From an uncultured Burkholderiales bacterium (GTDB lineage Bacteria; Pseudomonadota; Gammaproteobacteria; Burkholderiales; Burkholderiaceae_D), in NCBI GenBank assembly GCA_903904635.1, contig CAIVDH010000087.1, forward strand, positions 1 to 6,322: a stretch of DNA of 6,322 nt, in the 5' to 3' direction. Both the position numbers and the translations under genes were made by a program. The notes beneath the pieces are model-generated. The model did not search any database. It saw nothing but the letters and a program-made list of their open reading frames with translations, and was not told where the DNA came from. Shown piece after piece: positions 1-5,763 of the stretch (position 1 is the stretch's first letter; each line of letters opens with the position of its first letter).

Positions 1-2
1 CC

Positions 3-329
3 ATCATGGTTCAAGCGGATTATTCATCGGCACAAACATATTTTTTGTTTGCACTAATGAATCCGGCACCAGCTGAACTGCTGCATCTCCTCGCCTATGC
101 AGCACTTCAGCCAATTGGCTATCCCACCTCCATCCAAATTCTGCAGCACCCTGACACGCCAGGTTGGGAAGACGCTACCAAAGCGCCACTGCAGATTTTT
201 CAAGAGGCCAGGCTGCTAAATATCAGCAGTACTAGCCAAAAAAAACGCCGGCAATTATGCCGGCGTCGGAATACTTTTGCAGATAGACCAACTCTTTTTC
301 CGAAGAATACGCTGCCACGCCTGACATAG
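3..329 (+). CDS. Possible C-terminal part of an unrecognised plus-strand protein (partial at left edge)
   Basis: The frame is open from the window edge to a stop at 327-329, about 108 codons. I do not recognise the product. The first ~75 residues have a plausible protein composition, with a leucine/alanine-rich stretch (AELLHLLAYAALQPIGYP) followed by a more polar segment (HPDTPGWEDATKAPLQIF), and no signal peptide or known motif is visible. The later part is suspicious: its basic run (KKRRQLCRRR) is simply the translation of the terminator hairpin at 245-266. If a real gene enters from the left, its original stop was therefore probably earlier and lost, or this is a degraded remnant. The ATG at position 6 is not a credible start, because the frame continues upstream and no ribosome binding site can be seen. 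The ORF would be convergent with nrdB. It may also be chance; no minus-strand ORF competes for positions 1-200. Confidence 0.3.
   Translation: MMVQADYSSAQTYFLFALMNPAPAELLHLLAYAALQPIGYPTSIQILQHPDTPGWEDATKAPLQIFQEARLLNISSTSQKKRRQLCRRRNTFADRPTLFPKNTLPRLT
238..266 (-). terminator. Rho-independent terminator downstream of nrdB
   Basis: Seen directly: CGCCGGCA (246-253) and TGCCGGCG (258-265) form a perfect 8-bp stem around the loop ATTA, extended to 9 bp by A245/T266. On the minus strand the stem is followed at once by a T-run (A238-A245 on the plus strand). The plus-strand flank after the stem (TCGGAATAC) has no T-run, so the element faces leftward-moving polymerase. It is the only good terminator between nrdB and the left edge and most likely ends the nrdAB transcript, leaving a 3' UTR of roughly 220 nt. 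Confidence 0.8.
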
Positions 330-483
330 TCGGGCTTTGCGGCGAAATAAAAAAAGAAAAATAAGGCCTGGTACTGTCCATTAAATTTTGGTACTACCTT
401 TCTGCTTTTGCACCACACCGCCAATATTTTGACGATGCTTGCATTTCAATTTGTTCTCGGCTCGCTCGCGCTGACCGGTTAAC

Positions 484-1674
484 TTATTCCCAGTTAAGCG
501 CACCACCAGTCTGGTATTCAATGACACGGGTCTCGAAGAAATTACGCTCTTTCTTCAAGTCGATCATCTCGCTCATCCAAGGAAATGGATTTTCTTCATT
601 GCCAAACATCGGCTCCAAACCTATTTGCTGCGCTCTACGATTTGCTATGAAACGCAAATACGATTTGAACATCGGCGCATTCAAACCAAGCACACCACGC
701 GGCATTGTATCCTCAGCGTAACGATATTCCAACTCTACTGCATGTAAAAACAACGTTTTTATCTCTTCTTTGAACGTTGGCGTCCACAAATGTGGATTTT
801 CAAGCTTGATTGTGTTTATTAAATCGATCCCGAAGTTGCAGTGCATGGACTCATCACGCAGTATGTATTGATACTGTTCTGCTGCACCCATCATCTTATT
901 TTGCCGACCCAATGCCAAAATCTGGGTAAAGCCCACATAGAAAAACAGACCTTCCATCAAGCAGGCGAATACGATTAACGACTTCAATAATGTCTGATCG
1001 TTCTCGGTTGTGCCGGTCGTGAATTCCGGATTGGTCAGCGTCTCGATGAAAGGAATCAGGAATTCATCTTTGTCGCGTATGGACTGCACTTCATTGTAAG
1101 CATTGAATATTTCCGACTCATCCAGACCAAGCGACTCGACGATATATTGATAAGCATGGGTGTGGATTGCCTCTTCAAAAGCCTGACGCAACAAATACTG
1201 ACGGCATTCTGGTGCCGTGATGTGGCGATAAGTGCCCAATACAATATTGTTGGCAGCCAGCGAGTCAGCAGTCACAAAAAATCCCAGATTGCGCTTGACC
1301 AGACGGCGCTCATCATCGGTCAACCCGTTAGGACTTTTCCACAGCTCGATATCGCGCTGCATATTGATTTCCTGCGGCATCCAGTGATTTGCACAGCCAG
1401 CCAGGTATTTATCCCATGCCCATTTATATTTAAACGGCACCAGTTGATTGACGTCGGTCTTGCCATTGATGATGCGCTTGTCCGATGCATTGACGCGCGC
1501 AGCAGTATTGACTGGCGTGGCAGGCTTCATCACAAGAGCCGGATTGAGAGCTGTATCCGGATGGTGGGCAGCAAACTGCGCACCCGCGGAAACAGGCTGT
1601 AATTGTGGCCGCGCTTGTGGCATCTCTGGCAAACGAGGTGCAGCTGCGATAGGTTCATCGTCCCAGGAGAGCAT
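484..1674 (-). CDS. nrdB: Class Ia ribonucleoside-diphosphate reductase, beta (radical) subunit
   Basis: This is the small subunit of aerobic ribonucleotide reductase. It houses the diiron-tyrosyl radical cofactor and passes the radical to NrdA for reduction of NDPs to dNDPs in the cytoplasm. By alignment from memory to E. coli NrdB, the metal ligands are all present: D137, E168 and H171 (in [10 protein letters not shown]), E241 (in ACLMEGLFF), and E275 and H278 (in RDESMH). The radical tyrosine is Y175, and the C-terminal radical-transfer tyrosine is Y387 (in RVIEYQTG). At 396 aa it is a little longer than E. coli NrdB (about 375), mainly because of a Pro/Ala-rich, probably disordered N-terminal tail (residues 8-60); I see no ATP-cone in it. 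The ATG start is supported by AAAGGA at 1681-1686, 6 nt upstream. It lies 159 nt downstream of nrdA and is probably co-transcribed with it. The frame is intact. Confidence 0.97.
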   Translation of the reverse strand: MLSWDDEPIAAAPRLPEMPQARPQLQPVSAGAQFAAHHPDTALNPALVMKPATPVNTAARVNASDKRIINGKTDVNQLVPFKYKWAWDKYLAGCANHWMPQEINMQRDIELWKSPNGLTDDERRLVKRNLGFFVTADSLAANNIVLGTYRHITAPECRQYLLRQAFEEAIHTHAYQYIVESLGLDESEIFNAYNEVQSIRDKDEFLIPFIETLTNPEFTTGTTENDQTLLKSLIVFACLMEGLFFYVGFTQILALGRQNKMMGAAEQYQYILRDESMHCNFGIDLINTIKLENPHLWTPTFKEEIKTLFLHAVELEYRYAEDTMPRGVLGLNAPMFKSYLRFIANRRAQQIGLEPMFGNEENPFPWMSEMIDLKKERNFFETRVIEYQTGGALNWE

Positions 1675-1733
1675 GGTGGTTCCTTTATTTGGTTCTTAAT
1701 TTGTTTGGTCTGGTATTAGTATCGGATAGTTCA

Positions 1734-1810
1734 CCCGACCAAATCACGTAAATGAATTCTTTTACGTCCACGTCAAATCCGAAAAGGCATTAACGCAAAA
1801 TTTGGTCGGG
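1734..1810 (-). repeat. Nested inverted repeat in the nrdA-nrdB spacer
   Basis: CCCGACCAAAT at 1734-1744 and ATTTGGTCGGG at 1800-1810 are perfect 11-bp complements separated by 55 nt. Inside them ACGTAAA (1746-1752) and TTTACGT (1761-1767) form a second perfect 7-bp arm with an 8-nt loop. In the nrdAB transcript this would make a long-range stem containing a smaller hairpin, starting about 24 nt past the nrdA stop and ending about 60 nt before the nrdB start. No T-run follows on the minus strand, so it does not look like a Rho-independent terminator. Possible roles are mRNA processing or stabilisation that sets the NrdA:NrdB ratio, or a protein binding site; these roles are inference. Confidence 0.6.
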
Positions 1811-1833
1811 CGGCGTATCGGCTTAATCTATTT

Positions 1834-4725
1834 TTATTGGCAAGCTTCGCACTCTTCAAATCCCGGATCACCAGGACGCATCATGCATGCAGGGCCATCG
1901 GCCTCAGCTGCTGCGGCACCAGTTACTCCAGACATATCTGAAGATACCGCATTTAGCGCACCTGCTTTTGATGTCGATTTTTCAGTGTGCGTAGCGCCTA
2001 TAGTACGCAGGTAATACGTAGTCTTGAGACCGCGCAGCCAGGCCAGTTTATAGGTTTCATCGAGCTTCTTGCCAGACGCTCCTGCCATATAAATATTGAG
2101 CGACTGCGCCTGATCTATCCATTTTTGGCGACGCGATGCAGCCTCAACCAGCCAGCTAGGCTCGACTTCAAAAGCGGTCGCATAAAGCTCACGTAAATCT
2201 TGTGGAATACGGTCTATCTTGGCCAGGCTGCCGTCAAAATATTTCAGGTCAGCGATCATCACCTCATCCCACAAGCCGCGGGCTTTCAAATCCCTGACCA
2301 GGTATTCGTTAATCTCGGTAAATTCACCAGAGAGATTGGATTTGACATACAGATTCTGATAAGTCGGCTCGATACAGGCCGACACACCGATGATGTTTGA
2401 AATCGTTGCAGTCGGCGCAATCGCTACGCAATTGGAGTTACGCATGCCGAATTTTTTGATACGGTCACGTATTACTGACCAATCCATGGTCTCGCTGGCG
2501 TCCACTTCAAGATAGCCGCCGCGCTCTTGCGCCAGCAGCTTGAGTGAGTCTTGCGGCAAGATGCCACGATCCCATAAAGAGCCGCGATAAGAACTGTAGG
2601 CGCCACGTTCTTCTGCCAGCTCCGTAGAAGCCTGATAGGCGTAATAGCAGACCGCCTCCATCGAACGATCAGCAAACTCCACGGCATCCATAGACGCATA
2701 AGGCACGCGCATGGTGTGGAGGCAATCCTGAAAGCCCATGATACCCAGCCCTACAGGACGATGACGCAAATTCGAATCACGCGCCTTCTTGACGGCGTAA
2801 TAATTAATATCAATCACGTTATCGAGCATGCGCATTGCAGTACGCACTGTTTTTTGCAGCTTGACGTGATCAAGCTTGCCGTCTTTCAAATGTGCCGGCA
2901 TGTTGACTGAGCCGAGATTGCAGACTGCAATTTCAGAGTCATTGGTATTGAGCGTAATTTCGGTACACAGATTTGAGCTGTGAACAACACCAACATGCTG
3001 CTGTGGGGAGCGGATGTTGCACGGATCTTTGAAAGTGATCCATGGATGGCCGGTCTCAAACAACATCGACAACATCTTGCGCCAGAGGTCAGTGGCCTGC
3101 ACTGTCTTAAACAACTGCAGTTCGCCGTTGGCGGCCTTCGCCTCGTAACCCAGATAAGCTTGTTCGAAAGCCTGACCAACTTTATCGTGCAAATCTTTTA
3201 CATCTGACGGTGAAAACAAGGTCCACGCGCCTTTTTCCATGACGCGCTTCATGAATAAATCAGGAATCCAGTTCGCAGTATTCATGTCATGCGTGCGGCG
3301 ACGATCGTCACCCGTGTTCTTGCGCAGCTCGAGGAATTCTTCAATATCCATATGCCAGGTTTCAAGATAAGCGCAGACTGCACCTTTGCGCTTGCCACCC
3401 TGATTGACCGCCACTGCGGTGTCATTGACCACTTTAAGAAATGGGACGACGCCTTGTGATTTGCCGTTGGTACCCTTGATATGCGCACCGAGCGCGCGTA
3501 CTGGCGTCCAGTCGTTGCCCAGACCGCCAGCATATTTGGCCAGCAAAGCATTTTCTTTAATCGCATCATAGATGCCCTCAAGATCATCGCCTACCGTGGT
3601 CAGATAGCATGACGACAGTTGTGAGCGCTGCGTACCCGAATTAAACAAAGTCGGGGTCGAACTCATGAAATCAAAGCTAGACAGCAAATGATAAAACTCG
3701 ATGGCGCGCGCTTCACGATCAATCTCACTCAGCGCCAGACCCATCGCTACACGCATATAGAAAGCCTGGGGCATTTCAATACGGGTGCCGCGGATATGCA
3801 GAAAATAACGATCATACAAAGTCTGCAGTCCAAGGTAACCAAACTGCAAATCACGCTCAGGCACCATCGCCTCAGCAAGTCTTTTCAGATCAAATTGTGC
3901 AAGCTTGGCATCGAGCAGCTCTGCATCTATGCCCTTCTTGATAAATTTAGGGAAGTAATCAAGGTAATGTGTGCCCGCATCTTCTTGCGCCACTTCCTGA
4001 CCAAACACTTCTTTGCGGATGGTATGCATTAGCAAGCGTGCCGTGACCTGGCTGTATGCCGGGTCTTTTTCCATCAACGCACGTGCAGCCAGAATTGCTG
4101 ATTTGTAGAGCTCTTCAACCGGCACACCGTCATATAAATTACGCACCGTCTCAGCCAGAATCGCATCAGCATCAACATGCTTTTCCAGCCCTATACCGGC
4201 GGCAGTAATCATGGCCTTGAGTTTGTCCATGTCCAGCGGCACACGCTGCCCATCCACAACGATTTGCAATGCAACTGCCTGCTCTGCGGGACGTGATGCC
4301 TGCTGCAAGGAGCGCTCTTCCATGCGCTTGGCGCGATATAGCACGTAGGCACGCGCAACATCATGCTCACCCGAGCGCATTAACGACAACTCAACCTGAT
4401 CTTGCACATCTTCAATATGGAAGGTGCCGCCGGCAGGCTGACGACGCAAAAGTGCCGACACCACACTCGCCGTCAATTGCTCCACCAGCTCGCGCACACG
4501 GGCTGAAGCTGCGCCCTGACCGCCATTGACAGCTAAAAAAGCCTTGGTTACCGCAATCGATATCTTGGACGGCTCAAAGCCAACCACAGCGCCATTACGA
4601 CGAATGATCTTGTAGTCACTAATGGTGGTCGCAGTGCTCATAGAGGAGGACAGCGCACCTGAAGACGTGGACATGCCACCGAATTCATTATTGGATTTGA
4701 CGGAAGTTTCTTGATTAGTCTGCAC
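1834..4725 (-). CDS. nrdA: Class Ia ribonucleoside-diphosphate reductase, alpha (catalytic) subunit with two ATP-cones
   Basis: This is the large subunit of ribonucleotide reductase, which reduces NDPs to dNDPs using a thiyl radical generated through NrdB. Domains in order: a Ser/Thr-rich tail (1-36), a first ATP-cone (about 38-130, starting YKIIRRNG), a second ATP-cone (about 152-240), then the N-terminal alpha domain and the ten-stranded catalytic barrel. By comparison with E. coli NrdA the key residues are present: the redox cysteine pair C373 (LSSCYL) and C602 (AVCNLGSVN), the thiyl-radical C587 with N585 and E589 (NLCTE), the radical-transfer pair Y904-Y905 (LKTTYYLRT), and the C-terminal reductant shuttle C959/C962 (EECEACQ). 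At 963 aa it exceeds E. coli NrdA (761 aa) because of the extra cone and tail. The start is GTG, chosen because GAGGAG lies 5 nt upstream; internal ATGs at residues 18 and 29 are less well placed. It is followed by nrdB, and an NrdR-like operator lies upstream. Confidence 0.97.
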   Translation of the reverse strand: MQTNQETSVKSNNEFGGMSTSSGALSSSMSTATTISDYKIIRRNGAVVGFEPSKISIAVTKAFLAVNGGQGAASARVRELVEQLTASVVSALLRRQPAGGTFHIEDVQDQVELSLMRSGEHDVARAYVLYRAKRMEERSLQQASRPAEQAVALQIVVDGQRVPLDMDKLKAMITAAGIGLEKHVDADAILAETVRNLYDGVPVEELYKSAILAARALMEKDPAYSQVTARLLMHTIRKEVFGQEVAQEDAGTHYLDYFPKFIKKGIDAELLDAKLAQFDLKRLAEAMVPERDLQFGYLGLQTLYDRYFLHIRGTRIEMPQAFYMRVAMGLALSEIDREARAIEFYHLLSSFDFMSSTPTLFNSGTQRSQLSSCYLTTVGDDLEGIYDAIKENALLAKYAGGLGNDWTPVRALGAHIKGTNGKSQGVVPFLKVVNDTAVAVNQGGKRKGAVCAYLETWHMDIEEFLELRKNTGDDRRRTHDMNTANWIPDLFMKRVMEKGAWTLFSPSDVKDLHDKVGQAFEQAYLGYEAKAANGELQLFKTVQATDLWRKMLSMLFETGHPWITFKDPCNIRSPQQHVGVVHSSNLCTEITLNTNDSEIAVCNLGSVNMPAHLKDGKLDHVKLQKTVRTAMRMLDNVIDINYYAVKKARDSNLRHRPVGLGIMGFQDCLHTMRVPYASMDAVEFADRSMEAVCYYAYQASTELAEERGAYSSYRGSLWDRGILPQDSLKLLAQERGGYLEVDASETMDWSVIRDRIKKFGMRNSNCVAIAPTATISNIIGVSACIEPTYQNLYVKSNLSGEFTEINEYLVRDLKARGLWDEVMIADLKYFDGSLAKIDRIPQDLRELYATAFEVEPSWLVEAASRRQKWIDQAQSLNIYMAGASGKKLDETYKLAWLRGLKTTYYLRTIGATHTEKSTSKAGALNAVSSDMSGVTGAAAAEADGPACMMRPGDPGFEECEACQ

Positions 4726-4730
4726 TGTAT

Positions 4731-4736
4731 CTCCTC
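4731..4736 (-). promoter_or_regulatory. Strong ribosome binding site deciding the GTG start of nrdA
   Basis: The minus strand reads GAGGAG here, followed by the 5-nt spacer ATACA and then GTG (4725-4723). This is the best Shine-Dalgarno match near the beginning of the gene. It fixes the start at the GTG rather than at the later ATG codons, which begin inside the Ser/Thr-rich tail. Confidence 0.75.
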
Positions 4737-4765
4737 AATTGATCATGCCAACAGCATTGCTATCG

Positions 4766-4823
4766 AATTTATTTCCACAACGTCGGCGATAACCGACTTG
4801 CAATTAATTTTTAATTTATTTCC
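4766..4823. repeat. 11-bp direct repeat flanking a short palindrome
   Basis: AATTTATTTCC occurs exactly at 4766-4776 and again at 4813-4823, 47 bp apart start to start. Between the copies lies the imperfectly centred palindrome GTCGG-CGATAA-CCGAC (4782-4797, 5-bp arms). The arrangement sits 41-98 nt upstream of the nrdA start codon. It could be a paired protein site or a local duplication; because the region is AT-rich, chance is also possible. Confidence 0.4.
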
Positions 4824-4955
4824 CAGCTTGCGCATCGCATGCAGCACATGGATACGAACTGAATATTTACAGCCACCGAGCGCAGGCCAAGACCAAGCCC
4901 CACTTACTATTTCGGCGCTGCCAAACCTGAAGATACGGTTGCGCCTGATTTACAT

Positions 4956-5021
4956 GCCTGACTACACATTTTGATCGCATCTGCAGGCTTGCCAGAGGGC
5001 ATCTCGGTGATTTTGTCAGGC
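4956..5021 (-). repeat. Inverted repeat in the nrdA leader
   Basis: GCCTGAC (4956-4962) and GTCAGGC (5015-5021) are perfect 7-bp complements 52 nt apart. A further GCCTGA copy at 4943-4948 could compete for the same partner, giving two mutually exclusive foldings in the transcript. The plus-strand right flank is T-rich (TATTTTTTC), but no plus-strand gene exists that would need a terminator here, and the loop is too long for a standard one. Confidence 0.35.
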
Positions 5022-5068
5022 TATTTTTTCTTAATTAAAAACTTTGTTAGTATATTTGCCAACAACCA

Positions 5069-5097
5069 ATTCCACTACATCTAGTTCTTTTTGTCAG
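5069..5097 (-). promoter_or_regulatory. Candidate sigma-70 promoter for nrdAB
   Basis: On the minus strand CTGACA (5097-5092; 5 of 6 to TTGACA) is followed after 17 nt by TGGAAT (5074-5069; 4 of 6 to TATAAT). The -35 lies between the two NrdR-like boxes and the -10 overlaps the edge of the downstream box, an arrangement that would allow repression by NrdR. An alternative -10, TATACT (5054-5049), has a better hexamer but only a poor -35 (TAGTGG) at the right distance. Either would give a leader of more than 300 nt. Confidence 0.4.
5072..5087 (-). promoter_or_regulatory. NrdR box, promoter-proximal copy
   Basis: The site CCACTACATCTAGTTC carries the dyad ACTA-N4-TAGT and, scored by eye, matches the NrdR consensus acaCwAtATaTwGtgt at 11 of 16 positions, including the conserved outer C and G of the core. 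NrdR is the zinc-finger/ATP-cone repressor of ribonucleotide reductase operons and binds paired boxes. A second box lies 15 bp away, which is the usual spacing, and nrdA is the next gene in this direction. Function is inferred from sequence and context. Confidence 0.65.
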
Positions 5098-5102
5098 AAA
5101 GC

Positions 5103-5118
5103 GCACTAATTGTAGTGT
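5103..5118 (-). promoter_or_regulatory. NrdR box, promoter-distal copy
   Basis: The site GCACTAATTGTAGTGT matches the NrdR consensus at 12 of 16 positions by eye and contains the dyad CACTA-N4-TAGTG, one base pair longer per arm than the other box. The start-to-start distance to that box is 31 bp, three helical turns, as expected for cooperative NrdR binding on one face of the DNA. It lies 28 nt past the ampD stop codon. Confidence 0.7.
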
Positions 5119-5145
5119 CCGACCACGGATCTTGCAACCGGTTTT

Positions 5146-5763
5146 TCAGTTGGGAAAGCCTAATGTCTTGATATTTTTTAGGTTTAATTTGGTGTTTCCT
5201 TGATGCGCCTCGATTTCCGAGCGATAACGTTGCCAATCAAAGAAGGGGCCCGGATCTGTTTTTCTTTCTGGTGCAATGTGCTGATGCCCGACAACATCAG
5301 TTAATGGGTGGCGTAACGCCAGCGCAAGGGTCAAATTTATGAGTGCCTGATATTGCACATCGGTATAAGCCTCGAAATCACTGCCTTCAAGCTCAATGCC
5401 AATTGAATAATCATTGCAACGCGTTCGCCCTTGATATGCGGACTGTCCTGCATGCCAGGCGCGTTCTCGCGTTGATACGAACTGCAGAACCTGCCCATCT
5501 CTGCGTATCAAAAAATGTGCCGACACCTGCAAACCGCGCAGTTGCTCAAAATAAGGATGCGCATCGTACTCGAGCTTATTGGCAAACAGTTCCTCTATCC
5601 AGGAACCGCCGTACTGACCAGGAGGCAAACTAATATTGTGTATCACCAGCAGACTGATCTCAGTATTTTCTGGTCTTGCATCAAAATTAGTGCAGCTCGC
5701 CCGCGCTGCCTGGATGCACCAGCCCTCAGCATCCAAAGAAAATAATGGTTTAATCGAGATCAT
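5146..5763 (-). CDS. ampD: 1,6-anhydro-N-acetylmuramyl-L-alanine amidase AmpD
   Basis: This cytoplasmic zinc amidase cleaves the lactyl-amide bond between anhydro-MurNAc and L-alanine in imported muropeptides. The reaction feeds peptidoglycan recycling and, in species with AmpR/AmpC, lowers the inducer of beta-lactamase. The fold (Amidase_2/NAGidase) spans nearly the whole protein. Zinc ligands by comparison with Citrobacter/E. coli AmpD are H42 (LLVIHNISLPPG), H160 (VVGHQHIAP) and D170, with catalytic E124 (SIGIELEG) and K168 (RKTDPGP). Other family signatures are SAHFLIRRDG and RAWHAG. There is no signal peptide, which separates it from periplasmic AmiD/AmpDh types. At 205 aa it is longer than E. 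coli AmpD (183), with a short N-terminal addition and a ~19-residue basic C-terminal tail of unknown role. The ATG overlaps the upstream regulator by 14 nt, with GAGG about 10 nt before it, suggesting translational coupling. No clear terminator follows, so some read-through into nrdA is possible. Confidence 0.95.
   Translation of the reverse strand: MISIKPLFSLDAEGWCIQAARASCTNFDARPENTEISLLVIHNISLPPGQYGGSWIEELFANKLEYDAHPYFEQLRGLQVSAHFLIRRDGQVLQFVSTRERAWHAGQSAYQGRTRCNDYSIGIELEGSDFEAYTDVQYQALINLTLALALRHPLTDVVGHQHIAPERKTDPGPFFDWQRYRSEIEAHQGNTKLNLKNIKTLGFPN

Larger units (their letters stand above)
4737..5068 (-). other. Long untranslated leader of nrdA, with repeats
   Basis: If transcription starts near the predicted promoter, about 330 nt precede the nrdA ribosome binding site. 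No gene of normal size is seen on either strand. Contents: an 11-bp direct repeat (AATTTATTTCC at 4766-4776 and 4813-4823) flanking a small hairpin (GTCGG 4782-4786 / CCGAC 4793-4797); a 7-bp inverted repeat GCCTGAC (4956-4962) / GTCAGGC (5015-5021), plus a second GCCTGA at 4943-4948 that could pair with the same right arm; a 31-codon minus-strand ORF (5002-4907); and AT-rich tracts. I recognise no known riboswitch. A promoter closer to nrdA cannot be excluded, which would make this ordinary spacer. Confidence 0.4.

Noticed and set aside
200..424. 74-codon minus-strand ORF with a phenylalanine run after nrdB
   Set aside because: The Phe-rich segment is just the translated A/T run at 349-361 and the frame passes through the terminator; nothing supports coding.
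1147..1602. 151-codon plus-strand ORF opposite nrdB
   Set aside because: It lies wholly antisense to nrdB, whose ligands and radical tyrosine are all intact. The translation shows no family features and no ribosome binding site was found.
3688..4032. 114-codon plus-strand ORF opposite nrdA
   Set aside because: It is a shadow of the well-supported nrdA reading frame, with no motif or plausible context.
4768..4779. Possible DnaA box near TTATTTCCACAA
   Set aside because: It resembles TTATCCACA only if an insertion is allowed. DnaA control of nrdAB is known in E. coli, but this match is too weak to call.
4711..4974. 87-codon plus-strand ORF in the ampD-nrdA interval
   Set aside because: It starts inside nrdA antisense, has no ribosome binding site and no recognisable domain, and its composition resembles translated AT-rich spacer.
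4956..5030. Plus-strand Rho-independent terminator (GTCAGGC followed by TATTTTTTC)
   Set aside because: The stem arms are separated by 52 nt and no plus-strand gene ends here, so it is listed only as an inverted repeat.
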